Positions 46,312-54,733 are shown, counted from the stretch's first letter. The stretch is 64,000 nucleotides of DNA from JAQIBY01 sp963676165 (GCA_963676165.1 OY781043.1:1488001-1552000), one strand, 5' to 3'. Made by a program: numbers and translations. The notes: generated by a model not told the origin, from the letters alone.

Positions 46312-46850
46312 AAGGATTGATGCTTAACCGTTTTTAAACTAGCAATAAGTGGTTGATAAATTAAGCTTTTGACAATGCTTGGAAAATTGATGTTGATCCA
46401 TATTGTGCTTTGTTCTCCGGTGAAAAAGAAAATTCTGTTGAATTTTTCCTCTTCAACTTGGTAGTTTGTTACAAATAGATAAGCGACTTTTCCATCGTCT
46501 AAAATAATGGTTTCCTGATGTTCAAGTGTAAACCCTTGCTCTGCAAAATAGGCAGCATTCAGTGTTTTAATTATTTGCTCCGAATTAACGTTGTTGATTT
46601 CAACCACTTGAATTGTCGTTGCAGAGTTGTTGTGAATAAATCCATTGCTGGACGGATTTATTGCAAAATTTTCAGGCGGAACCAAATAAACATCAGTGTT
46701 TGGCGCGTTAACTGGCGTTTTGTCTGATCGGTTGAGTTTCGCTTTTTGGCTTTCCATAAAGCCGGCGAGTTCATCGCTCTCCTGAGCCTGAATGCTTGTG
46801 CACATCAATAGCATAAACAGAATAGTAATTGATAGATTAAATGGTTTCAT
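46308..46850 (-). CDS. Small secreted protein of unknown function
   Basis: The 180-residue protein has a signal peptide cut after IQAQ (about residue 23). The mature part has a short acidic/lysine-rich start, then a compact alpha/beta segment (VVEINNVNSEQIIKTLNAAY, QETIILDDGKVAYLFVTNYQ, NRIFFFTGEQSTIWININF). I recognise no family. It is the first gene of a three-gene operon and overlaps the SprB-repeat protein gene by 4 bp (ATGA), so it probably serves that protein. A chaperone, a processing factor or a binding partner are all possible. Confidence 0.75.
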   Translation of the reverse strand: MKPFNLSITILFMLLMCTSIQAQESDELAGFMESQKAKLNRSDKTPVNAPNTDVYLVPPENFAINPSSNGFIHNNSATTIQVVEINNVNSEQIIKTLNAAYFAEQGFTLEHQETIILDDGKVAYLFVTNYQVEEEKFNRIFFFTGEQSTIWININFPSIVKSLIYQPLIASLKTVKHQSL

Positions 46851-46872
46851 CTTCGACTTGGTTTTGAGACGC

Positions 46873-46903
46873 TAAATTTAATGCATTATTTTCTAAATAT
46901 CAA
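46873..46903 (-). promoter_or_regulatory. Bacteroidota-type promoter for the 1313-residue protein operon
   Basis: On the minus strand TTG (46903-46901) is followed by a 20-base spacer and TAAATTTA (46880-46873), close to TAnnTTTG. The start codon at 46850 lies 22 bases beyond the -7 box. Confidence 0.5.
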
Positions 46904-47073
46904 GTGCTTTTAATGAAAGTTTGGATATTATTGGGTTTGTTATCTGTAAACTTAACTTGCAATATCTCAAATTATTTCACCAGAAAATTATTTCCTTAAT
47001 TAAACTCTGTTTAAATAAGTTATACAATTCACTTTTTGAGGATAATGTCTTTGGGAAATATTATTTTTGCAAG

Positions 47074-48849
47074 ATGAATTTCAAGCGGATGTTAAAACGG
47101 TTTTTGGTGTGGAGAATACGACATATTAGTGATCGTGGTTTTGTGTTGTTTTTATCTGTGATTGTAGGTATATCGGCTGGTTTAGTAGCAGTGATAATTA
47201 AAAATTCCGTACACTTTATTCAGACATTGCTTAAAGCTTGGATTTCATCGGAAACGGAAAGTCTAATCTATATTTTTTATCCTATCATTGGAATTTCTTT
47301 AGCGGTATTGTTTGCGCGTTACATTATTCGCCAACATGTTGGACATGGTATTCCTACAGTTTTGTTTTCTATCAGTAAAACGAAAGGGAGAATTCGTCAG
47401 CATAATATGTTTTCTTCCATCGTTGCATCTGCTCTAACGGTTGGATTTGGTGGTTCTGTTGGACTTGAGGGACCAACTGTGGCTACTGGTGCTGCTGTCG
47501 GTAGTAATTTGGGTCGGATGTTCCACTTGAATTACAAACAGATTATTTTATTGCTTGGGGCTGCTTGCACTGGGGCTATGGCTGCTATTTTTAAAGCGCC
47601 AGTTGCTGCCATTGTTTTTGCGTTGGAGGTGATTATGTTGGATCTAACAATGGCATCGCTTGTGCCATTGTTATTGGCTTCAGTATCAGCAGTTTTAACA
47701 TCTTATCTTTTCTTAGGACAAAATGTTTTGTATCCTGTTGAAATTCTTGACTCATTTCATATCAATCAAGTACCACTCTTTATTATATTAGGTGTGCTTG
47801 CTGGCTTGTTGTCCGTGTATTTTACGAAAATGTATCTTTTTGTTGGAAAAATATTTTCAGGAATTAAAAGCAGAGGAGGAAAGCTTTTGCTCGGAGGAAT
47901 TGTTCTTGGAATACTGATTTTTCTTATGCCTAGTTTATACGGTGAGGGTTATGAAGTCATTAACTCTGCCTTAAGTGGGAATTCAGATTTTTTGTTTGAA
48001 AATACCATTTATTCCTCTTATCAAGATAGTTTTACTGCGCTTATTATAATTTTTGTTGTGACTCTACTGGCGAAAGTAATTGCTACAAGTGCAACATTTG
48101 GTGCCGGTGGTGTTGGTGGTATTTTTGCGCCATCATTGTTTCTTGGTTCCAATTTAGGTTTGATGTTTGCTTTGATTGCTACTCGTCTGGGTTATGATGT
48201 TTCGGTAACAAATTTTGCTTTGATCGGAATGGCAGGGGCTATTGCTGGTATCATACATGCTCCACTGACTTCTATCTTCCTTATTGCTGAAATTACAGGA
48301 GGTTATCAATTGTTTATTCCGCTAATGATTGTTTCTACCATATCGTATGTGACAGTCAAATTATTCACTTCAAACTCAGTTTATACAATTCAGCTGGCTA
48401 AACGTGGAGAGTTAATGACACATCATAAAGACAAAGCTGTTTTGTCGATGTTGCGAGTGGATGAATTGGTTGAGACAAACTTTAAAAAATTACATGACAC
48501 CGATAAACTTAAAGATATTGTCAATGCTGTGTCAAAATCAAGACGTAATATTTTCCCTGTCTTGGATGAAGAAAATCAGTTAGTTGGTATTGTTGTTTTG
48601 GATGATATTCGGGATATTATGTTTAAGTCGGAACTTTATGATAAAGTTTCCGTACACGAAGTTATGATTTCTCCAACGCCTTATCTTGTCAGTGTTGATG
48701 ATACAATGGAATCGGTGGCAGAGAAATTTCAACATACGGGAAATTATAATCTCCCTGTCATCGATCATGGGAAATATGTCGGATTCATTTCCAGAGCGCG
48801 TGTTTTCTCTCATTATCGACGCATGCTAAAACGATTTTCTGACGATTAA
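47074..48849 (+). CDS. CLC-family chloride channel/antiporter with CBS domains
   Basis: I take the start at 47074 (591 residues), because MNFKRMLKRFLVWR then aligns with the start of the paralogue downstream; the longer reading from 46921 adds 51 unrelated residues. The CLC pore motifs are GHGIP (90-94, usual form GSGIP), GLEGP (130-134, gating glutamate E132) and GGIFAP near residue 350. About ten hydrophobic segments cover 20-440. Two CBS domains (about 460-585) follow, with MLRVDELVETNF and VHEVMISPTPYLV. It should move chloride or another anion, perhaps with protons, across the inner membrane under nucleotide-sensitive control. The stop overlaps the next gene's ATG by one base. Confidence 0.93.
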   Translation: MNFKRMLKRFLVWRIRHISDRGFVLFLSVIVGISAGLVAVIIKNSVHFIQTLLKAWISSETESLIYIFYPIIGISLAVLFARYIIRQHVGHGIPTVLFSISKTKGRIRQHNMFSSIVASALTVGFGGSVGLEGPTVATGAAVGSNLGRMFHLNYKQIILLLGAACTGAMAAIFKAPVAAIVFALEVIMLDLTMASLVPLLLASVSAVLTSYLFLGQNVLYPVEILDSFHINQVPLFIILGVLAGLLSVYFTKMYLFVGKIFSGIKSRGGKLLLGGIVLGILIFLMPSLYGEGYEVINSALSGNSDFLFENTIYSSYQDSFTALIIIFVVTLLAKVIATSATFGAGGVGGIFAPSLFLGSNLGLMFALIATRLGYDVSVTNFALIGMAGAIAGIIHAPLTSIFLIAEITGGYQLFIPLMIVSTISYVTVKLFTSNSVYTIQLAKRGELMTHHKDKAVLSMLRVDELVETNFKKLHDTDKLKDIVNAVSKSRRNIFPVLDEENQLVGIVVLDDIRDIMFKSELYDKVSVHEVMISPTPYLVSVDDTMESVAEKFQHTGNYNLPVIDHGKYVGFISRARVFSHYRRMLKRFSDD

Positions 48850-50630
48850 TGCCTGCAAAACGAAATATCTTTCAACGAATCTTAACCTGGCGTTTACAGC
48901 ATCAGGAAAATCGTAATTTCTTTTTTTTGTGTAGTGTTATTGTTGGTCTTGCCGGTGGATTTTTAGCCTTGGGACTTAAATCGGCAGTGTTCTATTTGCG
49001 CCGTTTTTTTCTTTCTGACGAAATGAGCGATAAACGCTTTTTGTTGCTCTTATTGCCTGCTGTTGGTATTTTGCTTTCCGTGATTTTAAAGCGATGGCTG
49101 TTGAAAGATCCTATTCGCCATAATGTGAGCTCTATTTTGCATGCAATTTCTAAGCGAAAGAGCTTGATGAAAACGCACAAAATTTTTAGTTCGGTGCTTG
49201 GTGCTGTGTTTACTGCAGGGCTCGGTGGAAGTGTTGGTCTAGAGTCTCCTGTGATTAGCTCTGGTGGTGCCTTGGGCTCTAACCTTGGTCGGTTTCTGAA
49301 CATGAATTACAAAGAAATTACGGTATTGTTAGCTTGTGGTTCTGCTGCAGGTATTTCCGCAATTTTCAATACACCAATTGCTGGGATTATCTTTGCGATT
49401 GAGGTGTTAATGATTGATTTGACCCGTTTTTCCTTAATTCCACTTCTTTTATCCTCTATGACTGGAACCATAGTAACATGGTTGTTCTACAAAGAAGGAA
49501 TATTGTTTGAGTATAACATAAAAGAAGCTTTTACAGCTGGAGACATTCCGTATTATATTGTGTTTGCAATAATTGCAGCTTTAGTTTCTTTGTATTTTAC
49601 GAAAACTTACCTTTGGATAGAGTCGTTATTTCTGAAAATCAAACGACCACTTCTTCGCATATCAATCGGGGGATTATTGTTTGGTGGAATGTTGTATCTT
49701 TTCCCTCAGCTTTATGGAGAGGGATACATGAATGTAACTCATCTTTTGAATCACGATTTGACTTCTTTTGTGGGTGATACTGTATTTCAAAGCCTGGTTT
49801 TGTCATCCTCTTTACTATTTATTTTGTTTGTCTTGGTTTTAGTGCTTTTGAAAGTGATAGCGACAAGCATTACAATATCTGCCGGTGGGATAGGAGGAAT
49901 CTTTGCGCCTTCTGCTGTAACAGGTGCTTTTGTAGGTTATATTTTTGCTGTTTCTGTCAATATGATTGCTGGGGAGTATATTCTTTCTCCCGGAAACTTT
50001 GCATTGGTTGGTATGGCTGCTTGTTTAAGTGGGGTTTTGCATGCACCCTTAACAGGTTTATTTCTTATTGCTGAAATTACTCAGGGTTATCATCTTATCG
50101 TTCCTTTGATGATTGCAGTAACACTCGTTTTTATTATTGTTAAAGCCATTGAGCCTAACTCCATTTTTACCATGCAACTTGCAAAACGTGGAGAATTAAT
50201 TACTCATCATAAGGACAAAGCAGTGTTAACCTTTTTGAAACTTGAGAAAGTGATAGAAAGAGACCTTGTTCAAGTGCCTGTTGGTGCAAGTTTGGGTGAG
50301 TTAACAACATACATTGCAAAATCGAAGCGTAACATCTTCCCGGTTGTGAATGAAAATGGTGATTTTGAGGGAATTATCCATGTGGAGGATATTCGTGAAA
50401 TTATGTTTCAAGAAGCGTTGTACGATACCACTTTTGTACGTAATTTAATGCGAATTCCTGATGAAATTATTCAAGCAGAAGATAGTATGCAAGAGGTCAT
50501 GGACAAGTTCAATAAAAGTCATGCTTGGAATCTTCCCGTTGTGGATAAAAATAGTTTTGTTGGTGTGATAAGTAAATCTTCACTTTTCTCTGCATACCGA
50601 AAACAACTTATCAATATTACAGAGGATTAG
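48849..50630 (+). CDS. CLC-family paralogue with altered selectivity motif
   Basis: The 593-residue protein aligns end to end with the upstream gene (same positions for the main motifs), so the pair arose by tandem duplication. The motif at residues 90-94 reads RHNVS instead of GHGIP. GLEGP is GLESP (E132 kept, G133 to S). GGIFAP is kept. CBS domains occupy about 460-590 (LEKVIERDLVQVPVGASLGE, VRNLMRIPDEIIQ). CLC proteins are dimers, so it could pair with the first protein, act on another anion, or be regulatory. The change in the first anion-binding loop makes ordinary chloride selectivity doubtful. Confidence 0.9.
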   Translation: MPAKRNIFQRILTWRLQHQENRNFFFLCSVIVGLAGGFLALGLKSAVFYLRRFFLSDEMSDKRFLLLLLPAVGILLSVILKRWLLKDPIRHNVSSILHAISKRKSLMKTHKIFSSVLGAVFTAGLGGSVGLESPVISSGGALGSNLGRFLNMNYKEITVLLACGSAAGISAIFNTPIAGIIFAIEVLMIDLTRFSLIPLLLSSMTGTIVTWLFYKEGILFEYNIKEAFTAGDIPYYIVFAIIAALVSLYFTKTYLWIESLFLKIKRPLLRISIGGLLFGGMLYLFPQLYGEGYMNVTHLLNHDLTSFVGDTVFQSLVLSSSLLFILFVLVLVLLKVIATSITISAGGIGGIFAPSAVTGAFVGYIFAVSVNMIAGEYILSPGNFALVGMAACLSGVLHAPLTGLFLIAEITQGYHLIVPLMIAVTLVFIIVKAIEPNSIFTMQLAKRGELITHHKDKAVLTFLKLEKVIERDLVQVPVGASLGELTTYIAKSKRNIFPVVNENGDFEGIIHVEDIREIMFQEALYDTTFVRNLMRIPDEIIQAEDSMQEVMDKFNKSHAWNLPVVDKNSFVGVISKSSLFSAYRKQLINITED

Positions 50631-50673
50631 GTGTTAACGACTATTTCTAATGATAGCACAAAGCTGGCAATCT
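50631..50673. repeat. 43-bp direct repeat, copy 1
   Basis: It begins right after the CLC stop codon. About 77% identical to 50915-50957, sharing AATGATAGCA and TGGCAATCT. The gap from 50631 to 51192 holds no gene, only this repeat pair, a palindrome and a third repeat. Confidence 0.5.
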
Positions 50674-50781
50674 TTGTATCTGCCCGTCCGGTTTACCAGC
50701 TGAGGGTAGCAGGTACATTTAAAAGCAACTCATGCTGTAAGTTATCACAAAAGAAATGGATTGAACACGCAAAAATGAAAA

Positions 50782-50829
50782 CCACGAATGCATGAATAAA
50801 CCATTGTGTTTTTATTCATGCATTCGTGG
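50782..50829. repeat. Perfect 19-bp palindrome with 10-base loop (REP-like)
   Basis: Arms CCACGAATGCATGAATAAA (50782-50800) and its exact reverse complement (50811-50829) form a strong hairpin. It lies about 150 bp after the CLC operon and is followed by T-rich sequence, so it may also end transcription. Its look is that of a dispersed REP or miniature element; other copies would need a genome search. Confidence 0.7.
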
Positions 50830-50914
50830 CAATTTTGGGTTTTATTCTTGTTTTTCATCTCCTTTTCTCCTGTTTCTATCCTTTCCCAATCCCTTAAATA
50901 TGGCTGGTGGGTGG

Positions 50915-50957
50915 GTGTTGATAACTATATACAATGATAGCAGATTGTTGGCAATCT
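50915..50957. repeat. 43-bp direct repeat, copy 2
   Basis: Partner of 50631-50673, lying 284 bp further on. The palindrome at 50782-50829 sits between the two copies. Confidence 0.5.
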
Positions 50958-51105
50958 CATTATTCACTCTCACTCTGTATTCAGTTCGAGTTCCAGTCCC
51001 GATGTGTAAGTAAAAAGTGGAATCGGGATTATTCACCCATGGAATTTCATTGCACTACTGTTTATGAAACTCCGGGTTCATTAGTGTGAGTTTTGAGGGT
51101 AAAAA

Positions 51106-51180
51106 TGACCAGAAACCGCCTTGCCTTAACATTTATATCCTTTACAAGGACTGTTTTGATTTACTTTGGTAACTTGTTTG
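51106..51180. repeat. 75-bp direct repeat, copy 1
   Basis: Nearly identical over most of its length to 52542-52615 (shared CCTTAACATTTATATCCTTT and CTGTTTTGATTTACT). It lies immediately downstream, in the minus sense, of the lipoprotein gene at 51193. In this copy the minus strand reads SNKLPK then a stop, matching the SNKLVE end of the gene at 52596, so it includes the tail of a related coding sequence. Confidence 0.8.
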
Positions 51181-51192
51181 ATTACCTACCCC

Positions 51193-51729
51193 TCAAAGAA
51201 AATATGGAAATCTTAATAACATTCGACCCTCTGAATAATTTAAAATAATTGCCTCTTTTTCATTTTCTTTATAATTAGTGCTTGTATTTATGAAAAAGTC
51301 ATCTAAATCGGCTTTTACTTTATTATTATTTATGTTGTATCCAGTATTGTTAATGTAGATTTGTTTTTCTGATTTCAAACAATGGAATGCAAAATCACAT
51401 CTATTACCCCAATAATCATATCCAAATATCCGAAAGACTCCTTCCGTCTGATGTGTATTCGAGACTAATGATAATAAGACATAGTAATAGTAACATGAAT
51501 TCTCTCTTTGTTCAATAAGGTCAACTTTTTCTAAAAACCTTTTTGTGTCATTGTTTGTCATTGTAATAAGAGTATTATTATTGTTTACTATGAAAACTCT
51601 TCTATGGACTCTTTCTAAGTTATTTCCTGAATCAGTTTCTCTTTTATGTATTTTGTTTGTACATGAATAATTCATCCCAATGCAAACAAAAAATACTGAT
51701 ATAATTACATGTTTAAGGTTTGTTTTCAT
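51193..51729 (-). CDS. Putative lipoprotein of unknown function
   Basis: I prefer the ATG at 51729 (178 residues, MKTNLKHVIISVFFVCIGM) because it opens a lipoprotein signal with cysteine in MNYSCTNK; a GTG 42 bases upstream is the alternative. The mature protein is rich in asparagine and tyrosine with no family I recognise. A central beta-like segment (VFRIFGYDYWGNRCDFAFHC) has two cysteines. It lies between a 75-bp repeat and a deleted IS982 copy, in an AT-rich patch unlike the flanking chromosome, so it is probably acquired DNA. Confidence 0.6.
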   Translation of the reverse strand: MKTNLKHVIISVFFVCIGMNYSCTNKIHKRETDSGNNLERVHRRVFIVNNNNTLITMTNNDTKRFLEKVDLIEQRENSCYYYYVLLSLVSNTHQTEGVFRIFGYDYWGNRCDFAFHCLKSEKQIYINNTGYNINNNKVKADLDDFFINTSTNYKENEKEAIILNYSEGRMLLRFPYFL

Positions 51730-51795
51730 GTTCTTATTTGTATTTGTTTTATTATCAAATAGAAAATACACATACCATTGCTAGAAGTTTAATTA

Positions 51796-52320
51796 ACGTG
51801 AGTTCGATCTAAGCAACGTTTGGAATTCTTGATTTATCAACGACTTCTTCAATATTTAGCGAAGGTTTTTTGTCAAGAAATGAGTATGCAATTAAACCAG
51901 AAATGAGATTCGATAGAAAGTTTTCAAAGCTTCTGTGTCTTGTATGTTCAATTTGACAAATATTTTTAAGTTCATCATTAACTGTCTCAATAATAGCTCT
52001 TTTTCTAAGGAGTATTTTGTCTTGGATTAACATTAGGGAGTTTTTCATATTTTTTCTAATCTTTGTGATTAAGTGAATTCCATCGATAAAAAGATTCTCA
52101 AAAAGACTTTTAGAGATATAGCCTTTATCTGCGATGAGTTTTCCAAATATCTTATTATGAAAATTCTTATTTTTAAGAGGATACCTATCGTCAACATTCC
52201 CCTGCGTAAAAAGAAAGTCTAAGATTTCTCCTTTATCATTAATAACCAGGTGTAATTTAAATATAATTAAAACCTTGCTTTTTGCAAATTTTTAAGCCTT
52301 TTCTTACGTCGAACTCACGT
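51796..52320 (-). mobile_element. Internally deleted IS982 derivative, 525 bp
   Basis: Ends ACGTGAGTTCGA and TCGAACTCACGT are identical to the full element at 5935-8451, and TAATTA flanks both sides. Compared with that element, 503 bp are missing between two copies of ATTTAAAT (5994-6001 and 6497-6504 there); one copy remains here at 52255-52262. This removes the promoter-proximal half of the transposase but keeps both ends, so it could move only if a full element supplied transposase. Confidence 0.88.
51809..52262 (-). pseudogene. IS982 transposase, 3' part only
   Basis: The remaining frame encodes the C-terminal half, starting at KLHLVINDKGEILDF and including LIADKGYI and RAIIETVNDELK, and ends RIPNVA. 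It is uninterrupted by IS256 and so shows the intact form of the gene split at 6822/8311. The N-terminal half and first catalytic aspartate are missing. Confidence 0.9.
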
Positions 52321-52541
52321 TAATTAGTAATATTTCTAATTTTTTAGACTGATTCAAATTTCAAGCTAACTTCTAGAAACAGAGAACTCTTGCACATTTT
52401 TATCACCTCACTATTCTCCAAGCAAAACGAGTAGCTCATGACTTTCCTTGCACATTCAATCCTACTCTTTCTGTTTGTTGTAAAATTTACAAGCATAGGG
52501 CTAAGTTAATTAATATGTTTGAAAATGGAAAATGGAATTAG

Positions 52542-52615
52542 TGACCAAAGCCGCCTTACCTTAACATTTATATCCTTTACAACTACTGTTTTGATTTACT
52601 CGACTAACTTGTTTG
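52542..52615. repeat. 75-bp direct repeat, copy 2
   Basis: Partner of 51106-51180. It overlaps the last codons of the MORN-repeat lipoprotein gene (SNKLVE) and its 3' flank. Positions 52321-52541 hold no gene. Confidence 0.8.
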
Positions 52616-53462
52616 AAGCATTACCGCAATTAATAACCCATAGACTATCGGTAAACGCATACCCTTGTTCATCTTCGTATTTACAATAAACTCTAATCCT
52701 GTATTCCCCTGTATTTAAAAAAAGTGTATCAAAAGTGTATGCATTATTCTGAAAATAAAAATCTTTAAATTCAGGACGATTTGTTGAAATATCTATTTTA
52801 GCTGAAAGACTGTCAATTTGAGGTCCAAATAAAACAATATGAAAAGTACATGTATCACCAACACATATTGTATCTGATAAAGTTTGAATTTCAATATTTC
52901 TAAATTCCTTTTCTAATTCTCCTTCTTTCGAATATCTTTTAAAATAAACTGTAGTATCATTTTCTAATAATGCATCAAGTTTTAAATGCCCATTTTCATG
53001 ATAAAATACAGATTTTCCATGTCGCAAACCATTCTTAAACTCAGTTTCTTGCTCTAATTCTCCGTTAGGATAAAACCAACGTGTAATGCTATCCTGTAGG
53101 TCGTTTTTAAAGTATCCTTCACCTAGTAATTTCCCTTCAGATGAAAACTCTTTATAAATTCCATGTTTCTTACCACTTTTGTAACTAGCTTCAAAATCTA
53201 ACTTACCATTTTCATAATAAACTCGGCGTATTCCATTTAACTTTCCATTCTGATATATAGATTGTTCTTTATAACTACCACTTTTATAATACTCATAATA
53301 TGTGCCATGCAATTCTTCATTTTCTATACGATACTTTGCTTTTAATTCACCTGTAGGATAGTACTCTTTTTTTATTTTAACATTATTGCATGCCCACAAA
53401 AACATGACAGATAATAATATAAGTGGTATGGTATATTTATAATTATTTTTGTAATTTCTCAT
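52596..53462 (-). CDS. MORN-repeat (YwqK-like) lipoprotein
   Basis: I take the start at 53462 (288 residues, MRNYKNNYKYTIPLILL), which gives a lipoprotein signal with cysteine in LWACNN. The longer reading from 53588 adds a fragment of a CLC gene. Residues about 25-190 hold seven or more MORN_2 repeats of about 22 residues, with cores such as YYPTGELKAKYR, YYENGKLDFEASYKSGKKHG and FYPNGELEQETEFKNGLRHG. Proteins of this type are often annotated as YwqK-family antitoxins, but the lipoprotein form here is more likely an envelope protein of unknown role. The C-terminal 80 residues resemble a small beta domain. No toxin gene is adjacent. Confidence 0.8.
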   Translation of the reverse strand: MRNYKNNYKYTIPLILLSVMFLWACNNVKIKKEYYPTGELKAKYRIENEELHGTYYEYYKSGSYKEQSIYQNGKLNGIRRVYYENGKLDFEASYKSGKKHGIYKEFSSEGKLLGEGYFKNDLQDSITRWFYPNGELEQETEFKNGLRHGKSVFYHENGHLKLDALLENDTTVYFKRYSKEGELEKEFRNIEIQTLSDTICVGDTCTFHIVLFGPQIDSLSAKIDISTNRPEFKDFYFQNNAYTFDTLFLNTGEYRIRVYCKYEDEQGYAFTDSLWVINCGNASNKLVE

Positions 53463-53588
53463 ATTCCGATTTAGATAATGGATTATCAACTTTCTCAAGC
53501 TTGCCCCTACAGGCACTTGAACAAGGCCTCTTTCAATATGCTCATCGGCATTTTCCCTTTTTCGTAATATATCATACATTTCTACCAA
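53463..53588 (-). pseudogene. Fragment of a CLC-type CBS region
   Basis: The minus strand reads IERGLVQVPVGASL here, against IERDLVQVPVGASL in the second CLC protein, and the DNA also matches (CCTTGTTCAAGTGCCTGT is shared). The similarity covers only about 60-70 bp and is inverted relative to the CLC genes 3 kb away. It is in frame with the MORN-repeat gene but is not a plausible part of it. Confidence 0.7.
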
Positions 53589-53712
53589 AGAACTTGGATG
53601 TTAATTTAACAAATATACAGGTTTATTTGATAAATTATTGTGTTTGTCCTGCGAAATGTTTACATTAGCATGGTAGAATTAAATTTATACTTATTTTAAA
53701 TCCATCGCTATA

Positions 53713-54639
53713 ATGAAAAAGAAAGCACTATTTGTTCTGTTTCTTGTTTTGAGTATGCATTTTGTTAAAGCACAAACTTCACCTATGATTGTTGACTGGA
53801 AATTGTGGTCAACAGTGGATGATTATTCATCTCTAATTGGTGGGGGTACGACTGCTCCTGAAACCTATTATGTGAAATTTGATCAGGATACGATGATTGA
53901 TATGGTAGCTTATACTAAAATTCTGCGCTCCGACGATGTGGATGCTGTAGATTTTACCTGCATAGGTTTTGCACGAGAAGATTTGGATAATCACAAAGTA
54001 TATTACCGCAATATGGAGGGAGATGAGGGGTGTGTTTATAATTTTTCTGCTGAGCAAGGCGATACATTAACCGAATTGTTTAATCCGTTTCATCCGTTCT
54101 TGTACTATGAAGATTACGATGTGTTGGTTGATACTGTGTATGAAATTATGATAGATGGATCTCCTCGAAAGGTGTTTGAACTCACTGGGCTGTCAGATGG
54201 TGTTGTTAGTGGTGTAGAAAAAGTTATTGAAGGCATAGGTAGTGAGTTTGGAGTGCTCGAAACCGGACATGGGTATTCCGGAGTTGTCGGTTGGCACTTG
54301 AGAAATCTTTGTTATTGGGAAAACGATCAACTTATATATCACAATGACGAGTATGATTATTGCTTTTATCACGATGAATCTTTGCTTGCAGATGAAAAGG
54401 GGAGCTGTTTTCAAGTCTATCCCAATCCATCAAAAGATAAAATTCACTTTCAATTGAGTCATTCAAGTGTTTCGCTTATCTGTTTGAGTATTTATTCGGT
54501 TCGAGGTGAATTGCTGTTGAAAGAAACTGGTTATTTTGATCAATATACTCTCGATGCATCGGATTTTCATGCTGGTATATTTATATACGCTTTAACTGTT
54601 GATGGAAATACGTTTCGAGGCAAATTTGTATTTGAGTAG
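53713..54639 (+). CDS. Secreted protein with type A T9SS signal
   Basis: The 308-residue protein has a signal peptide cut after VKAQ (about residue 20). A middle domain (20-230) of unknown family has many aromatic and acidic residues and features TYYVKFDQDTMIDMVAYTKI, a pattern seen in other short Bacteroidota T9SS cargo. The last 75 residues, from CFQVYPNPSKDKIHF, form a type A sorting domain. It should be delivered to the cell surface or medium. No catalytic motif is recognised. It stands alone between the accessory patch and phoH. Confidence 0.8.
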   Translation: MKKKALFVLFLVLSMHFVKAQTSPMIVDWKLWSTVDDYSSLIGGGTTAPETYYVKFDQDTMIDMVAYTKILRSDDVDAVDFTCIGFAREDLDNHKVYYRNMEGDEGCVYNFSAEQGDTLTELFNPFHPFLYYEDYDVLVDTVYEIMIDGSPRKVFELTGLSDGVVSGVEKVIEGIGSEFGVLETGHGYSGVVGWHLRNLCYWENDQLIYHNDEYDYCFYHDESLLADEKGSCFQVYPNPSKDKIHFQLSHSSVSLICLSIYSVRGELLLKETGYFDQYTLDASDFHAGIFIYALTVDGNTFRGKFVFE

Positions 54640-54733
54640 CCTTCGCCTCAAATCCGTTTTAAAATCAACAATCTATTGTTTACATCTTTCTTGAATTCCT
54701 TTTCATAAACGACATATTTCCTTGTTTTATCTC

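Noticed and set aside
46921..47073. Longer N-terminus for the first CLC protein
   Set aside because: The 51 added residues do not match CLC proteins, and the ATG at 47074 aligns with the start of the paralogue.
52596..53462. Antitoxin of a toxin-antitoxin pair
   Set aside because: The YwqK-type label is often applied to MORN_2 repeats, but this protein has a lipoprotein signal and no toxin gene beside it.
53463..53588. N-terminal extension of the MORN-repeat lipoprotein
   Set aside because: It matches a CLC CBS segment and precedes a proper lipoprotein signal starting at 53462.
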